In this document: piece by piece, positions 48,050-63,300 of the stretch | Numbering within the stretch: the first letter of the stretch is position 1 | Layout of the letters: every line of letters begins with the position of its first letter | The notes under the pieces: generated by a model | Told to the model about the DNA's origin: nothing | The model's database searches: none | Seen by the model: only the letters and a program-made list of their open reading frames with translations | Source of the DNA: Eurosta solidaginis | Lineage: Eukaryota > Arthropoda > Insecta > Diptera > Tephritidae | NCBI RefSeq assembly: GCF_040869045.1 | Contig: NC_090322.1 | Coordinates: 187,611,477-187,675,476 of the forward strand | Length of the DNA stretch: 64,000 nt | Direction: 5' to 3' | Translations under genes and position numbers: made by a program

Positions 48050-51000
48050 TTTGTGCTATTGAATTGAGAAAGGTTGATATTAGACAATAAGTAGAAACTT
48101 CTAGATTTCAAGCAATGCGCACAACGAAAATATTTTGAAACATTTGGCTTTTTCAACAGTAAATTTCCATGTGATTTGTTTACATATTTGCACAGTTAAT
48201 TTGTGCTATTGAATTGAGAAAGGTTGATATTAGACAATAAGTAGAAACTTCTACATTTCAGGCAATGGGCACAACGAAAATATTTTGAAACATTTGGCTT
48301 TTTCAACAGAAATTTCCATGTGATTTGTTTACATATTTGCACAGTTAATTTGTGCTATTGAATTGAGAAAGGTTGATATTAGACAACAAGTAGAAACTTC
48401 TAGATTTCAAGCAATGGGCACAACGAAAATATTTTGAAACATTTGGCTTTTTCAACAGAAATTTCCATGTGATTTGTTTACATATTTGCACAGTTAATTA
48501 GTGCTATTGAATTGAGAAAGGTTGATATTAGACAATAAGTAGAAACTTCTAGATTTCAGGCAATGGGCACAACGAAAATATTTTGAAACATTTGGCTTTT
48601 TCAGCAGAAATTTCCATGTGATTTGTTTACATATTTGCACAGTTAATTTGTGCTATTGAATTGAGAAAGGTCGATATTAGACAATAAGTAGAAACTTTTA
48701 GATTTCAGACAATGGGCACAACGAAAATATTTTGAAACATCTGGCTTTTTCAACAGAAATATCCATGTGATTTGTTTACATGTTTGCACAGTTAATTTGT
48801 GCTATTGAATTGAGAAAAGCTGATATTAGACAATAAGTAGAAACTTCTAGATTTCAGACAATGGGCACAACGAAAATATTTTGAAACATTTGGCTTTTTC
48901 AACAGTAAATTTCCATGTGATTAGCTTACATATTTGCACAGTTAATTTGTGCTATTGAATTGAGAAAGGTTGATATTAGACAATAAGTAGAAACTTTTAA
49001 ATTTCAGACAATGGGCACAACGAAAATATTTTGAAACATTTGGCTTTTTCAACAGTAAATTTCCATGTGATTAGCTTACATATTTGCACAGTTAATTTGT
49101 GCTATTGAATTGAGGAAGGTTGATATTAGACAATAAGTAGAAACTTCTAGATTTCAGGCAATGGGCACAACGGAAATATTTTGAAACATTTGGCTTTTTC
49201 AACAGAAATTTCCATGCGATTTGTTTACATATTTGCACAGTTAATTTGTGCTATTGAATTGAGAAAGGCTGATATTAGACAATAAGTATAAACTTCAAGC
49301 TTTCAAGCAATGGGCACAACGAAAATATTTTGAAACACTTGGCTTTTCCAACAGTAAATTTCCATGTGATTTGTTTACATATTTGCACAACTAATTTGTG
49401 CTATTGAATTGAGAAAGGTTGATATTTGTACAATAAGTAGAAACATCTAGATTTCAGGCAATGGGTACAACGTCAATATTTTGAAACAATTGGCTTTGTC
49501 AAGAGTAAATTTCCATGTGATTTGTTTACATATTTGCAGAGTGAATTTGTGCTATTGAATTGAAAAAGGTTGATATTTGTACAATAAGTAGAAAGTTCTA
49601 GATTTCAGGCAATGGGCACAACGAAAATATTTTGAAACATTTGGCTTTTTCAACAGAAATTTCCATGTGATTTGTTTACATTTTTGCACAGTTAATTTGT
49701 GCTATTGAATTGAGAAAGGCTGATATTAGACAATAAGTAGAAACTTCTAGATTTCAGGCAATGGGCACAACGAAAATATTTTGAAACATTTGGTTTTTTC
49801 AACAGAAATTTCCATGTGATTTGTTTACATTTTTGCACAGTTAATTTGTGCTATTGAATTGAGAAAGGCTGATATTAGACAATAAGTAGAAACTTCTAGA
49901 TTTCAGGCAATGGGCACAACGAAAATATTTTGAAACATTTGGTTTTTTCAACAGTAAATTTCCATGTGATTTGTTTACATATTTGCACAGTTAATTTGTG
50001 CTATTGAATTGAGAAAGGTTGATATTAGACAATAAGTAGAAAGTTCTAGATTTCAGGCAATGGGCACAACGAAAATATTTTGAAACATTTGGCTTTTTCA
50101 ACAGTAAATTTCCATGTGATTTGTTTACATATTTGCACAGTTAATTTGTGCTATTGAATTGAGAAAGGCTGATATTAGACAATAAGTAGAAACTTCTAGA
50201 TTTCAGGCAATGGGCACAACGAAAATATTTTGAAACATTTGGCTTTTTCAACAGAAATTTCCATGTGATTTGTTTACATTTTTGCACAGTTAATTTGTGC
50301 TATTGAATTGAAAAAGGTTGATATTTGTACAATAAGTAGAAACTTCTAGATTTCAGGCAATGGGCACAACGTAAATATTTTGAAACAATTGGCTTTGTCA
50401 AGAGTAAATTTCCATGTGATTTGTTTACATATTTGCAGAGTGAATTTGTGCTATTGAATTGAAAAAGGTTGATATTTGTACAATAAGTAGAAAGTTCTAG
50501 ATTTCAGGCAATGGGCACAACGAAAATATTTTGAAACATTTGGCTTTTTCAACAGAAATTTCCATGTGATTTGTTTACATTTTTGCACAGTTAATTTGTA
50601 CTATTGAATTGAGAAAGGTTGATATTTGTACAATAAGTAGAAACTTCTAGATTTCAGGCAATGGGCACAACGTAAATATTTTGAAACAATTGGCTTTGTC
50701 AAGAGTAAATTTCCATGTGATTTGTTTACATATTTGCAGAGTGAATTTGTGCTATTGAATTGAAAAAGGTTGATATTTGTACAATAAGTAGAAAGTTCTA
50801 GATTTCAGGCAATGGGCACAACGAAAATATTTTGAAACATTTGGCTTTTTCAACAGAAATTTCCATGTGATTTGTTTACATTTTTGCACAGTTAATTTGT
50901 GCTATTGAATTGAGAAAGGCTGATATTAGACAATAAGTAGAAACTTCTAGATTTCAGGCAATGGGCACAACGAAAATATTTTGAAACATTTGGTTTTTTC

Positions 51001-54000
51001 AACAGTAAATTTCCATGTGATTTGTTTACATATTTGCACAGTTAATTTGTGCTATTGAATTGAGAAAGGTTGATATTAGACAATAAGTAGAAAGTTCTAG
51101 ATTTCAGGCAATGGGCACAACGAAAATATTTTGAAACATTTGGCTTTTTCAACAGTAAATTTCCATGTGATTTGTTTACATATTTGCACAGTTAATTTGT
51201 GCTACTGAATTGAGAAAGGCTGATATTAGACAATAAGTATAAACTTCAAGCTTTCAAGCAATGGGCACAACGAAAATATTTTGAAACACTTGGCTTTTCC
51301 AACAGTAAATTTCCATGTGATTTGTTTACATATTTGCACAACTAATTTGTGCTATTGAATTGAGAAAGGTTGATATTTGTACAATAAGTAGAAACTTCTA
51401 GATTTCAGGCAATGGGCACAACGTAAATATTTTGAAACAATTGGCTTTGTCAAGAGTAAATTTCCATGTGATTTGTTTACATATTTGCAGAGTGAATTTG
51501 TGCTATTGAATTGAAAAAGGTTGATATTTGTACAATAAGTAGAAAGTTCTAGATTTCAGGCAATGGGCACAACGAAAATATTTTGAAACATTTGGCTTTT
51601 TCAACAGAAATTTCCATGTGATTTGTTTACTTAATTGCACAGTTAATTTGTGCTATTGAATTGAGAAAGGTTGATATTAGACAACAAGTAGAAACTTCTA
51701 GATTTCAAGCAATGGGCACAACGAAAATATTTTGAAACATTTGGCTTTTTCAACAGTAAATTTCCATGTGATTAGCTTACATATTTCCACAGTTAATTTG
51801 TGCTATTGAATTGAGAAAGGTTGATATTAGACAATAAGTAGAAACTTCTAGATTTAAGGCAATGGGCACAACGAAAGTATTTTGAAACATTTGGCTTTTT
51901 CAACAGTAAATTGCCATGTGATTAGCTTACATATTTGCACAGTTAATTTGTGCTATTGAATTGAGAAAGGTTGATATTAGACAATAAGTAGAAACTTCTA
52001 GATTTCAGGCAATGGGCACAACGAAAATATTTTGAAACATTTGGCTTTTTCAACAGAAATTTTAATGTGATTTGTTTACATATTTGCACAGTTAATTTGT
52101 GCTACTGAATTGAGAAAGGTTGATATTAGACAACAAGTAGAAACTTCTAGATTTCAAGCAATGGGCACAACGAAAATATTTTGAAACATTTGGCTTTTTC
52201 AACAGTAAATTTCAATGTGATTAGCTTACATATTTCCACAGTTAATTTGTGCTATTGAATTGAGAAAGGTTGATATTAGACAATAAGTAGAAACTTTTAG
52301 ATTTCAGGCAATGGGCACAACGAAAATATTTTGAAACATTTGGCTTTTTCAACAGAAATTTCCATGTGATTTGTTTAAATATTTGCACAGTTAATTTGTG
52401 CTATTGAATTGAGAAAGGTTGATATTAGACAATAAGTAGAAACTTCTAGATTTCAGGCAATGGGCACAACGAAAATATTTTGAAACATTTGGCTTTTTCA
52501 ACAGTAAATTTCCATGTGATTTGTTTACATATTTGCACAGTTAATTTGTGCTACTGAATTGAGAAAGGTTGATATTAGACAACAAGTAGAAACTTCTAGA
52601 TTTCAAGCAATGGGCACAACGAAAATATTTTGAAACATATGGCTTTTTCAACAGTAAATTTCCATGTGATTAGCTTACATATTTCCACAGTTAATTTGTG
52701 CTATTGAATTGAGAAAGGTTGATATTATACAATAAGTAGAAACTTCTAGATTTCAAGCAATGGGCACAACGAAAATATTTTGAAACGTTTGGCTTTTTCA
52801 ACAGTAAATTTCCATGTGATTTGTTTACATATTTGCACAGTTAATTTGTGCTATTGAATTGAGAAAGGTTGATATTAGACAATAAGTAGAAACTTCTAGA
52901 TTTCAGGCAATGGGCACAACGAAAATATTTTGAAACATTTGGCTTTTTCAACAGTAAATTTCCATGTGATTTGTTTACATATTTGCACAGTTAATTTGTG
53001 CTACTGAATTGAGAAAGGTTGATATTAGACAACAAGTAGAAACTTCTAGATTTCAAGCAATGTGCACAACGAAAATATTTTGAAACATTTGGCTTTTTCA
53101 ACAGTAAATTTCCATGTGATTTGTTTACATATTTGCACAGTTAATTTGTGCTATTGAATTGAGAAAGGTTGATATTAGACAATAAGTAGAAACTTCTACA
53201 TTTCAGGCAATGGGAACAACGAAAATATTTTGAAACATTTGGCTTTTTCAACAGAAATTTCCATGTGATTTGTTTACATATTTGCACAGTTAATTTGTGC
53301 TATTGAATTGAGAAAGGTTGATATTAGACAACAAGTAGAAACTTCTACATTTCAAGCAATGGGCACAACGAAAATATTTTGAAACATTTGGCTTTTTCAA
53401 CAGAAATTTCCATGTGATTTGTTTACATATTTGCACAGTTAATTTGTGCTATTGAATTGAGAAAGGTTGATATTAGACAATAAGTAGAAACTTCTAGATT
53501 TCAGACAATGGGCACAACGAAAATATTTTGAAACATTTGGCTTTTTCAACAGAAATTTCCATGTGATTTGTTTACATATTTGCACAGTTAATTTGTGCTA
53601 TTGAATTGAGAAAGGTTGATATTAGACAATAAGTAGAAACTTTTAGATTTCAGACAATGCGCACAACGAAAATATTTTGAAATATTTGGCATTTTCAACA
53701 GAAATTTCCATGTGATTTGTTATATATTTGCACAGTTAATTTGTGCTATTGAATTGAGAAAAGCTGATATTAGACAATAAGTAGATACTTCTAGATTTCA
53801 GACAATGGGCACAACGAAAATATTTGAAACATTTGGCTTTTTCAACAGTAAATTTCCATGTGATTAGCTTACATATTTGCACAGTTAATTTGTGCTATTG
53901 AATTGAGAAAGGTTGATATTAGACAATAAGTAGAAACTTTTAGATTTCAGGCAATGGGCACAACGAAAATATTTTGAAACAATTGGCTTTTCAACAGAAA

Positions 54001-57000
54001 TTTCCATGTGATTTGTTTACATATTTGCACAGTTAATTTGTGCTATTGAATTGAGAAAGGTTGATATTAGACAATAAGTATAAACTTCTAGATTTCAGGC
54101 AATGGGCACAACGAAAATATTTTGAAACATTTGGCTTTTTTAACAGTAAATTTCCATGTGATTAGCTTACATATTTGCACAGTTAATTTGTGCTATTGAA
54201 TTGAGAAAGGTTGATATTAGACAATAAGTAGAAACTTCTAGATTTCAAGCAATGCGCACAACGAAAATATTTTGAAACATTTGGCTTTTTCAACAGTAAA
54301 TTTCCATGTGATTTGTTTACATATTTGCACAGTTAATTTGTGCTATTGAATTGAGAAAGGTTGATATTAGACAATAAGTAGAAACTTCTACATTTCAGGC
54401 AATGGGCACAACGAAAATATTTTGAAACATTTGGCTTTTTCAACAGAAATTTCCATGTGATTTGTTTACATATTTGCACAGTTAATTTGTGCTATTGAAT
54501 TGAGAAAGGTTGATATTAGACAACAAGTAGAAACTTCTAGATTTCAAGCAATGGGCACAACGAAAATATTTTGAAACATTTGGCTTTTTCAACAGAAATT
54601 TCCATGTGATTTGTTTACATATTTGCACAGTTAATTAGTGCTATTGAATTGAGAAAGGTTGATATTAGACAATAAGTAGAAACTTCTAGATTTCAGGCAA
54701 TGGGCACAACGAAAATATTTTGAAACATTTGGCTTTTTCAGCAGAAATTTCCATGTGATTTGTTTACATATTTGCACAGTTAATTTGTGCTATTGAATTG
54801 AGAAAGGTCGATATTAGACAATAAGTAGAAACTTTTAGATTTCAGACAATGGGCACAACGAAAATATTTTGAAACATCTGGCTTTTTCAACAGAAATATC
54901 CATGTGATTTGTTTACATGTTTGCACAGTTAATTTGTGCTATTGAATTGAGAAAAGCTGATATTAGACAATAAGTAGAAACTTCTAGATTTCAGACAATG
55001 GGCACAACGAAAATATTTTGAAACATTTGGCTTTTTCAACAGTAAATTTCCATGTGATTAGCTTACATATTTGCACAGTTAATTTGTGCTATTGAATTGA
55101 GAAAGGTTGATATTAGACAATAAGTAGAAACTTTTAAATTTCAGACAATGGGCACAACGAAAATATTTTGAAACATTTGGCTTTTTCAACAGAAATTTCC
55201 ATGTGATTAGCTTACATATTTGCACAGTTAATTTGTGCTATTGAATTGAGGAAGGTTGATATTAGACAATAAGTAGAAACTTCTAGATTTCAGGCAATGG
55301 GCACAACGGAAATATTTTGAAACATTTGGCTTTTTCAACAGAAATTTCCATGCGATTTGTTTACATATTTGCACAGTTAATTTGTGCTATTGAATTGAGA
55401 AAGGCTGATATTAGACAATAAGTATAAACTTCAAGCTTTCAAGCAATGGGCACAACGAAAATATTTTGAAACACTTGGCTTTTCCAACAGTAAATTTCCA
55501 TGTGATTTGTTTACATATTTGCACAACTAATTTGTGCTATTGAATTGAGAAAGGTTGATATTTGTACAATAAGTAGAAACATCTAGATTTCAGGCAATGG
55601 GTACAACGTCAATATTTTGAAACAATTGGCTTTGTCAAGAGTAAATTTCCATGTGATTTGTTTACATATTTGCAGAGTGAATTTGTGCTATTGAATTGAA
55701 AAAGGTTGATATTTGTACAATAAGTAGAAAGTTCTAGATTTCAGGCAATGGGCACAACGAAAATATTTTGAAACATTTGGCTTTTTCAACAGAAATTTCC
55801 ATGTGATTTGTTTACATTTTTGCACAGTTAATTTGTGCTATTGAATTGAGAAAGGCTGATATTAGACAATAAGTAGAAACTTCTAGATTTCAGGTAATGG
55901 GCACAACGAAAATATTTTGAAACATTTGGTTTTTTCAACAGAAATTTCCATGTGATTTGTTTACATTTTTGCACAGTTAATTTGTGCTATTGAATTGAGA
56001 AAGGCTGATATTAGACAATAAGTAGAAACTTCTAGATTTCAGGCAATGGGCACAACGAAAATATTTTGAAACATTTGGTTTTTTCAACAGTAAATTTCCA
56101 TGTGATTTGTTTACATATTTGCACAGTTAATTTGTGCTATTGAATTGAGAAAGGTTGATATTAGACAATAAGTAGAAAGTTCTAGATTTCAGGCAATGGG
56201 CACAACGAAAATATTTTGAAACATTTGGCCTTTTCAACAGTAAATTTCCATGTGATTTGTTTACATATTTGCACAGTTAATTTGTGCTATTGAATTGAGA
56301 AAGGCTGATATTAGACAATAAGTAGAAACTTCTAGATTTCAGGCAATGGGCACAACGAAAATATTTTGAAACATTTGGCTTTTTCAACAGAAATTTCCAT
56401 GTGATTTGTTTACATTTTTGCACAGTTAATTTGTGCTATTGAATTGAAAAAGGTTGATATTTGTACAATAAGTAGAAACTTCTAGATTTCAGGCAATGGG
56501 CACAACGTAAATATTTTGAAACAATTGGCTTTGTCAAGAGTAAATTTCCATGTGATTTGTTTACATATTTGCAGAGTGAATTTGTGCTATTGAATTGAAA
56601 AAGGTTGATATTTGTACAATAAGTAGAAAGTTCTAGATTTCAGGCAATGGGCACAACGAAAATATTTTGAAACATTTGGCTTTTTCAACAGAAATTTCCA
56701 TGTGATTTGTTTACATTTTTGCACAGTTAATTTGTACTATTGAATTGAGAAAGGTTGATATTTGTACAATAAGTAGAAACTTCTAGATTTCAGGCAATGG
56801 GCACAACGTAAATATTTTGAAACAATTGGCTTTGTCAAGAGTAAATTTCCATGTGATTTGTTTACATATTTGCAGAGTGAATTTGTGCTATTGAATTGAA
56901 AAAGGTTGATATTTGTACATTAAGTAGAAAGTTCTAGATTTCAGGCAATGGGCACAACGAAAATATTTTGAAACATTTGGCTTTTTCAACAGAAATTTCC

Positions 57001-60000
57001 ATGTGATTTGTTTACATTTTTGCACAGTTAATTTGTGCTATTGAATTGAGAAAGGCTGATATTAGACAATAAGTAGAAACTTCTAGATTTCAGGCAATGG
57101 GCACAACGAAAATATTTTGAAACATTTGGTTTTTTCAACAGTAAATTTCCATGTGATTTGTTTACATATTTGCACAGTTAATTTGTGCTATTGAATTGAG
57201 AAAGGTTGATATTAGACAATAAGTAGAAAGTTCTAGATTTCAGGCAATGGGCACAACGAAAATATTTTGAAACATTTGGCTTTTTCAACAGTAAATTTCC
57301 ATGTGATTTGTTTACATATTTGCACAGTTAATTTGTGCTACTGAATTGAGAAAGGCTGATATTAGACAATAAGTATAAACTTCAAGCTTTCAAGCAATGG
57401 GCACAACGAAAATATTTTGAAACACTTGGCTTTTCCAACAGTAAATTTCCATGTGATTTGTTTACATATTTGCACAACTAATTTGTGCTATTGAATTGAG
57501 AAAGGTTGATATTTGTACAATAAGTAGAAACTTCTAGATTTCAGGCAATGGGCACAACGTAAATATTTTGAAACAATTGGCTTTGTCAAGAGTAAATTTC
57601 CATGTGATTTGTTTACATATTTGCAGAGTGAATTTGTGCTATTGAATTGAAAAAGGTTGATATTTGTACAATAAGTAGAAAGTTCTAGATTTCAGGCAAT
57701 GGGCACAACGAAAATATTTTGAAACATTTGGCTTTTTCAACAGAAATTTCCATGTGATTTGTTTACTTAATTGCACAGTTAATTTGTGCTATTGAATTGA
57801 GAAAGGTTGATATTAGACAACAAGTAGAAACTTCTAGATTTCAAGCAATGGGCACAACGAAAATATTTTGAAACATTTGGCTTTTTCAACAGTAAATTTC
57901 CATGTGATTAGCTTACATATTTCCACAGTTAATTTGTGCTATTGAATTGAGAAAGGTTGATATTAGACAATAAGTAGAAACTTCTAGATTTAAGGCAATG
58001 GGCACAACGAAAGTATTTTGAAACATTTGGCTTTTTCAACAGTAAATTGCCATGTGATTAGCTTACATATTTGCACAGTTAATTTGTGCTATTGAATTGA
58101 GAAAGGTTGATATTAGACAATAAGTAGAAACTTCTAGATTTCAGGCAATGGGCACAACGAAAATATTTTGAAACATTTGGCTTTTTCAACAGAAATTTTA
58201 ATGTGATTTGTTTACATATTTGCACAGTTAATTTGTGCTACTGAATTGAGAAAGGTTGATATTAGACAACAAGTAGAAACTTCTAGATTTCAAGCAATGG
58301 GCACAACGAAAATATTTTGAAACATTTGGCTTTTTCAACAGTAAATTTCAATGTGATTAGCTTACATATTTCCACAGTTAATTTGTGCTATTGAATTGAG
58401 AAAGGTTGATATTAGACAATAAGTAGAAACTTTTAGATTTCAGGCAATGGGCACAACGAAAATATTTTGAAACATTTGGCTTTTTCAACAGAAATTTCCA
58501 TGTGATTTGTTTAAATATTTGCACAGTTAATTTGTGCTATTGAATTGAGAAAGGTTGATATTAGACAATAAGTAGAAACTTCTAGATTTCAGGCAATGGG
58601 CACAACGAAAATATTTTGAAACATTTGGCTTTTTCAACAGTAAATTTCCATGTGATTTGTTTACATATTTGCACAGTTAATTTGTGCTACTGAATTGAGA
58701 AAGGTTGATATTAGACAACAAGTAGAAACTTCTAGATTTCAAGCAATGGGCACAACGAAAATATTTTGAAACATATGGCTTTTTCAACAGTAAATTTCCA
58801 TGTGATTAGCTTACATATTTCCACAGTTAATTTGTGCTATTGAATTGAGAAAGGTTGATATTATACAATAAGTAGAAACTTCTAGATTTCAAGCAATGGG
58901 CACAACGAAAATATTTTGAAACGTTTGGCTTTTTCAACAGTAAATTTCCATGTGATTTGTTTACATATTTGCACAGTTAATTTGTGCTATTGAATTGAGA
59001 AAGGTTGATATTAGACAATAAGTAGAAACTTCTAGATTTCAGGCAATGGGCACAACGAAAATATTTTGAAACATTTGGCTTTTTCAACAGTAAATTTCCA
59101 TGTGATTTGTTTACATATTTGCACAGTTAATTTGTGCTACTGAATTGAGAAAGGTTGATATTAGACAACAAGTAGAAACTTCTAGATTTCAAGCAATGTG
59201 CACAACGAAAATATTTTGAAACATTTGGCTTTTTCAACAGTAAATTTCCATGTGATTTGTTTACATATTTGCACAGTTAATTTGTGCTATTGAATTGAGA
59301 AAGGTTGATATTAGACAATAAGTAGAAACTTCTACATTTCAGGCAATGGGCACAACGAAAATATTTTGAAACATTTGGCTTTTTCAACAGAAATTTCCAT
59401 GTGATTTGTTTACATATTTGCACAGTTAATTTGTGCTATTGAATTGAGAAAGGTTGATATTAGACAACAAGTAGAAACTTCTACATTTCAAGCAATGGGC
59501 ACAACGAAAATATTTTGAAACATTTGGCTTTTTCAACAGAAATTTCCATGTGATTTGTTTACATATTTGCACAGTTAATTTGTGCTATTGAATTGAGAAA
59601 GGTTGATATTAGACAATAAGTAGAAACTTCTAGATTTCAGACAATGGGCACAACGAAAATATTTTGAAACATTTGGCTTTTTCAACAGAAATTTCCATGT
59701 GATTTGTTTACATATTTGCACAGTTAATTTGTGCTATTGAATTGAGAAAGGTTGATATTAGACAATAAGTAGAAACTTTTAGATTTCAGACAATGCGCAC
59801 AACGAAAATATTTTGAAATATTTGGCATTTTCAACAGAAATTTCCATGTGATTTGTTATATATTTGCACAGTTAATTTGTGCTATTGAATTGAGAAAAGC
59901 TGATATTAGACAATAAGTAGATACTTCTAGATTTCAGACAATGGGCACAACGAAAATATTTGAAACATTTGGCTTTTTCAACAGTAAATTTCCATGTGAT

Positions 60001-60380
60001 TAGCTTACATATTTGCACAGTTAATTTGTGCTATTGAATTGAGAAAGGTTGATATTAGACAATAAGTAGAAACTTTTAGATTTCAGGCAATGGGCACAAC
60101 GAAAATATTTTGAAACAATTGGCTTTTCAACAGAAATTTCCATGTGATTTGTTTACATATTTGCACAGTTAATTTGTGCTATTGAATTGAGAAAGGTTGA
60201 TATTAGACAATAAGTATAAACTTCTAGATTTCAGGCAATGGGCACAACGAAAATATTTTGAAACATTTGGCTTTTTTAACAGTAAATTTCCATGTGATTA
60301 GCTTACATATTTGCACAGTTAATTTGTGCTATTGAATTGAGAAAGGTTGATATTAGACAATAAGTAGAAACTTCTAGATT
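48050..60380 (+). repeat. Near-identical 6.14-kb tandem duplication (41 monomers)
   Basis: Copy 1 (about 48.05-54.2 kb) and copy 2 (about 54.2-60.38 kb) match at an offset of 6137 bp at the left (aatgcgc 48114/54251). After a 1-bp deletion near 55192 the offset is 6136 bp (aagctttcaa 49297/55433 and 51248/57384; acatatgg 52635/58771). Even private changes such as gggtacaacgtc and gttatatattt are shared. By eye I found only about five single-base differences over 6 kb, so the duplication is recent or has been homogenised by conversion. Assembly duplication is the technical alternative. Confidence 0.88.
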
Positions 60381-63300
60381 TCAGGCAATGGGCACAACGA
60401 AAATATTTTGAAACATTTGGCTTTTTTAGCAGAAATTTCCATGTGATTTGTTTACATATTTGCACAGTTAATTTGTGCTATTGAATTGAGAAAGGTCGAT
60501 ATTAGACAATAAGTAGAAACTTTTAGATTTCAGACAATGGGCACAACGAAAATATTTTGAAACATCTGGCTTTTTCAACAGAAATATCCATGTGATTTGT
60601 TTACATATTTGCACAGTTAATTTGTGCTATTGAATTGAGAAAAGCTGATATTAGACAATAAGTAGAAACTTCTAGATTTCAGACAATGGGCACAACGAAA
60701 ATATTTTGAAACATTTGGCTTTTTCAACAGTAAATTTCCATGTGATTAGCTTACATATTTGCACAGTTAATTTGTGCTGTTGAATTGAGAAAGGTTGATA
60801 TTAGACAATAAGTAGAAACTTTTAGATTTCAGACAATGGGCACAACGAAAATATTTTGAAACATTTGGCTTTTTCAACAGTAAATTTCCATGTGATTAGC
60901 TTACATATTTGCACAGTTAATTTGTGCTATTGAATTGAGGAAGGTTGATATTAGACAACAAGTAGAAACTTCTACATTTCAAGCAATGGGCACAACGGAA
61001 ATATTTTGAAACATTTGGCTTTTTCAACAGAAATTTCCATGCGATTTGTTTACATATTTGCACAGTTAATTGGTGCTATTGAATTGAGAAAGGTTGATAT
61101 TAGACAATAAGTAGAAACTTCTAGATTTCAGGCAATGGGCACAACGAAAATATTTTGAAACATTTGGCTTTTTCAAAAGAAATTTCCATGTGATTTGTTT
61201 ACATATTTGCACAGTTAATTTGTGCTATTGAATTGAGAAAGGCTGATATTAGACAATAAGTAGAAACTTCTAGATTTCAGGCAATGGGCACAACGAAAAT
61301 ATTTTGAAACATTTGGCTTTTTCAACAGAAATTTCCATGTGATTTGTTTACATATTTGCACAGTAAATTTGTGCTACTGAATTGAGAAAGGTTGATATTA
61401 GACAACAAGTAGAAACTTCTAGATTTCAAGCAATGGGCACAACGAAAATATTTTGAAACATTTGGCTTTTTCAACAGTAAATTTCCATGTGATTAGCTTA
61501 CATATTTCCACAGTTAATTTGTGCTATTGAATTGAGAAAGGTTGATATTAGATAATAAGTAGAAACTTTTAGATTTCAGGTAATGGGCACAACGAAAATA
61601 TTTTGAAACATTTGGCTTTTTCAACAGAAATTTCCATATGATTTGTTTACATATTTGCACAGTTAATTTGTGCTATTGAATTGAGAAAGGTTGATATTAG
61701 ACAATAAGTAGAAACTTCTAGATTTCAGGCAATGGGCACAACGAAAATATTTTGAAACATTTGGCTTTTTCAACAGTAAATTTCCATGTGATTTGTTTAC
61801 ATATTTGCACAGTTAATTTGTGCTACTGAATTGAGAAAGGTTGATATTAGACAACAAGTAGCAACTTCTAGATTTCAAGCAATGGGCACAACGAAAATAT
61901 TTTGAAACATTTGGCTTTTTCAACAGTAAATTTCCATGTGATTAGCTTACATATTTGCACAGTTAATTTGTGCTATTGAATTGAGAAAGGTTGATATTAG
62001 ACAATAAGTAGAAACTTCTAGATTTCAGGCAATGGGCACAACGAAAATATTTTGAAACATTTGGCTTTTTTAACAGTAAATTTCCATGTGATTAGCTTAC
62101 ATATTTGCACAGATACTTTGTGCTATTGAATTGAGAAAGGTTGATATTAGACAATAAGTAGAAACTTCTAGATTTCAGGCAATGGGCACAACGAAAATAT
62201 TTTGAAACATTTGGCTTTTTCAGCAGAAATTTCCATGTGATTTGTTTACATATTTGCACAGTTAATTTGTGCTATTGAATTGAGAAAGGTCGATATTAGA
62301 CAATAAGTAGAAACTTTTAGATTTCAGACAATGGGCACAACGAAAATATTTTGAAACATCTGGCTTTTTCAACAGAAATATCCATGTGATTTCTTTACAT
62401 ATTTGCACAGTTAATTTGTGCTATTGAATTGAGAAAAGCTGATATTAGACAATAAGTAGAAACTTCTAGATTTCAGACAATGGGCACAACGAAAATATTT
62501 TGAAACATTTGGCTTTTTCAACAGTAAATTTCCATGTGATTAGCTTACATATTTGCACAGTTAATTTGTGCTGTTGAATTGAGAAAGGTTGATATTAGAC
62601 AATAAGTAGAAACTTTTAGATTTCAGACAATGGGCACAACGAAAATATTTTGAAACATTTGGCTTTTTCAACAGTAAATTTCCATGTGATTAGCTTACAT
62701 ATTTGCACAGTTAATTTGTGCTATTGAATTGAGGAAGGTTGATATTAGACAACAAGTAGAAACTTCTACATTTCAAGCAATGGGCACAACGGAAATATTT
62801 TGAAACATTTGGCTTTTTCAACAGAAATTTCCATGCGATTTGTTTACATATTTGCACAGTTAATTTGTGCTATTGAATTGAGAAAGGTTGATATTAGACA
62901 ATAAGTAGAAACTTCTAGATTTCAGGCAATGGGCACAACGAAAATATTTTGAAACATTTGGCTTTTTCAAAAGAAATTTCCATGTGATTTGTTTACATAT
63001 TTGCACAGTTAATTTGTGCTATTGAATTGAGAAAGGCTGATATTAGACAATAAGTAGAAACTTCTAGATTTCAGGCAATGGGCACAACGAAAATATTTTG
63101 AAACATTTGGCTTTTTCAACAGAAATTTCCATGTGATTTGTTTACATATTTGCACAGTAAATTTGTGCTACTGAATTGAGAAAGGTTGATATTAGACAAC
63201 AAGTAGAAACTTCTAGATTTCAAGCAATGGGCACAACGAAAATATTTTGAAACATTTGGCTTTTTCAACAGTAAATTTCCATGTGATTAGCTTACATATT

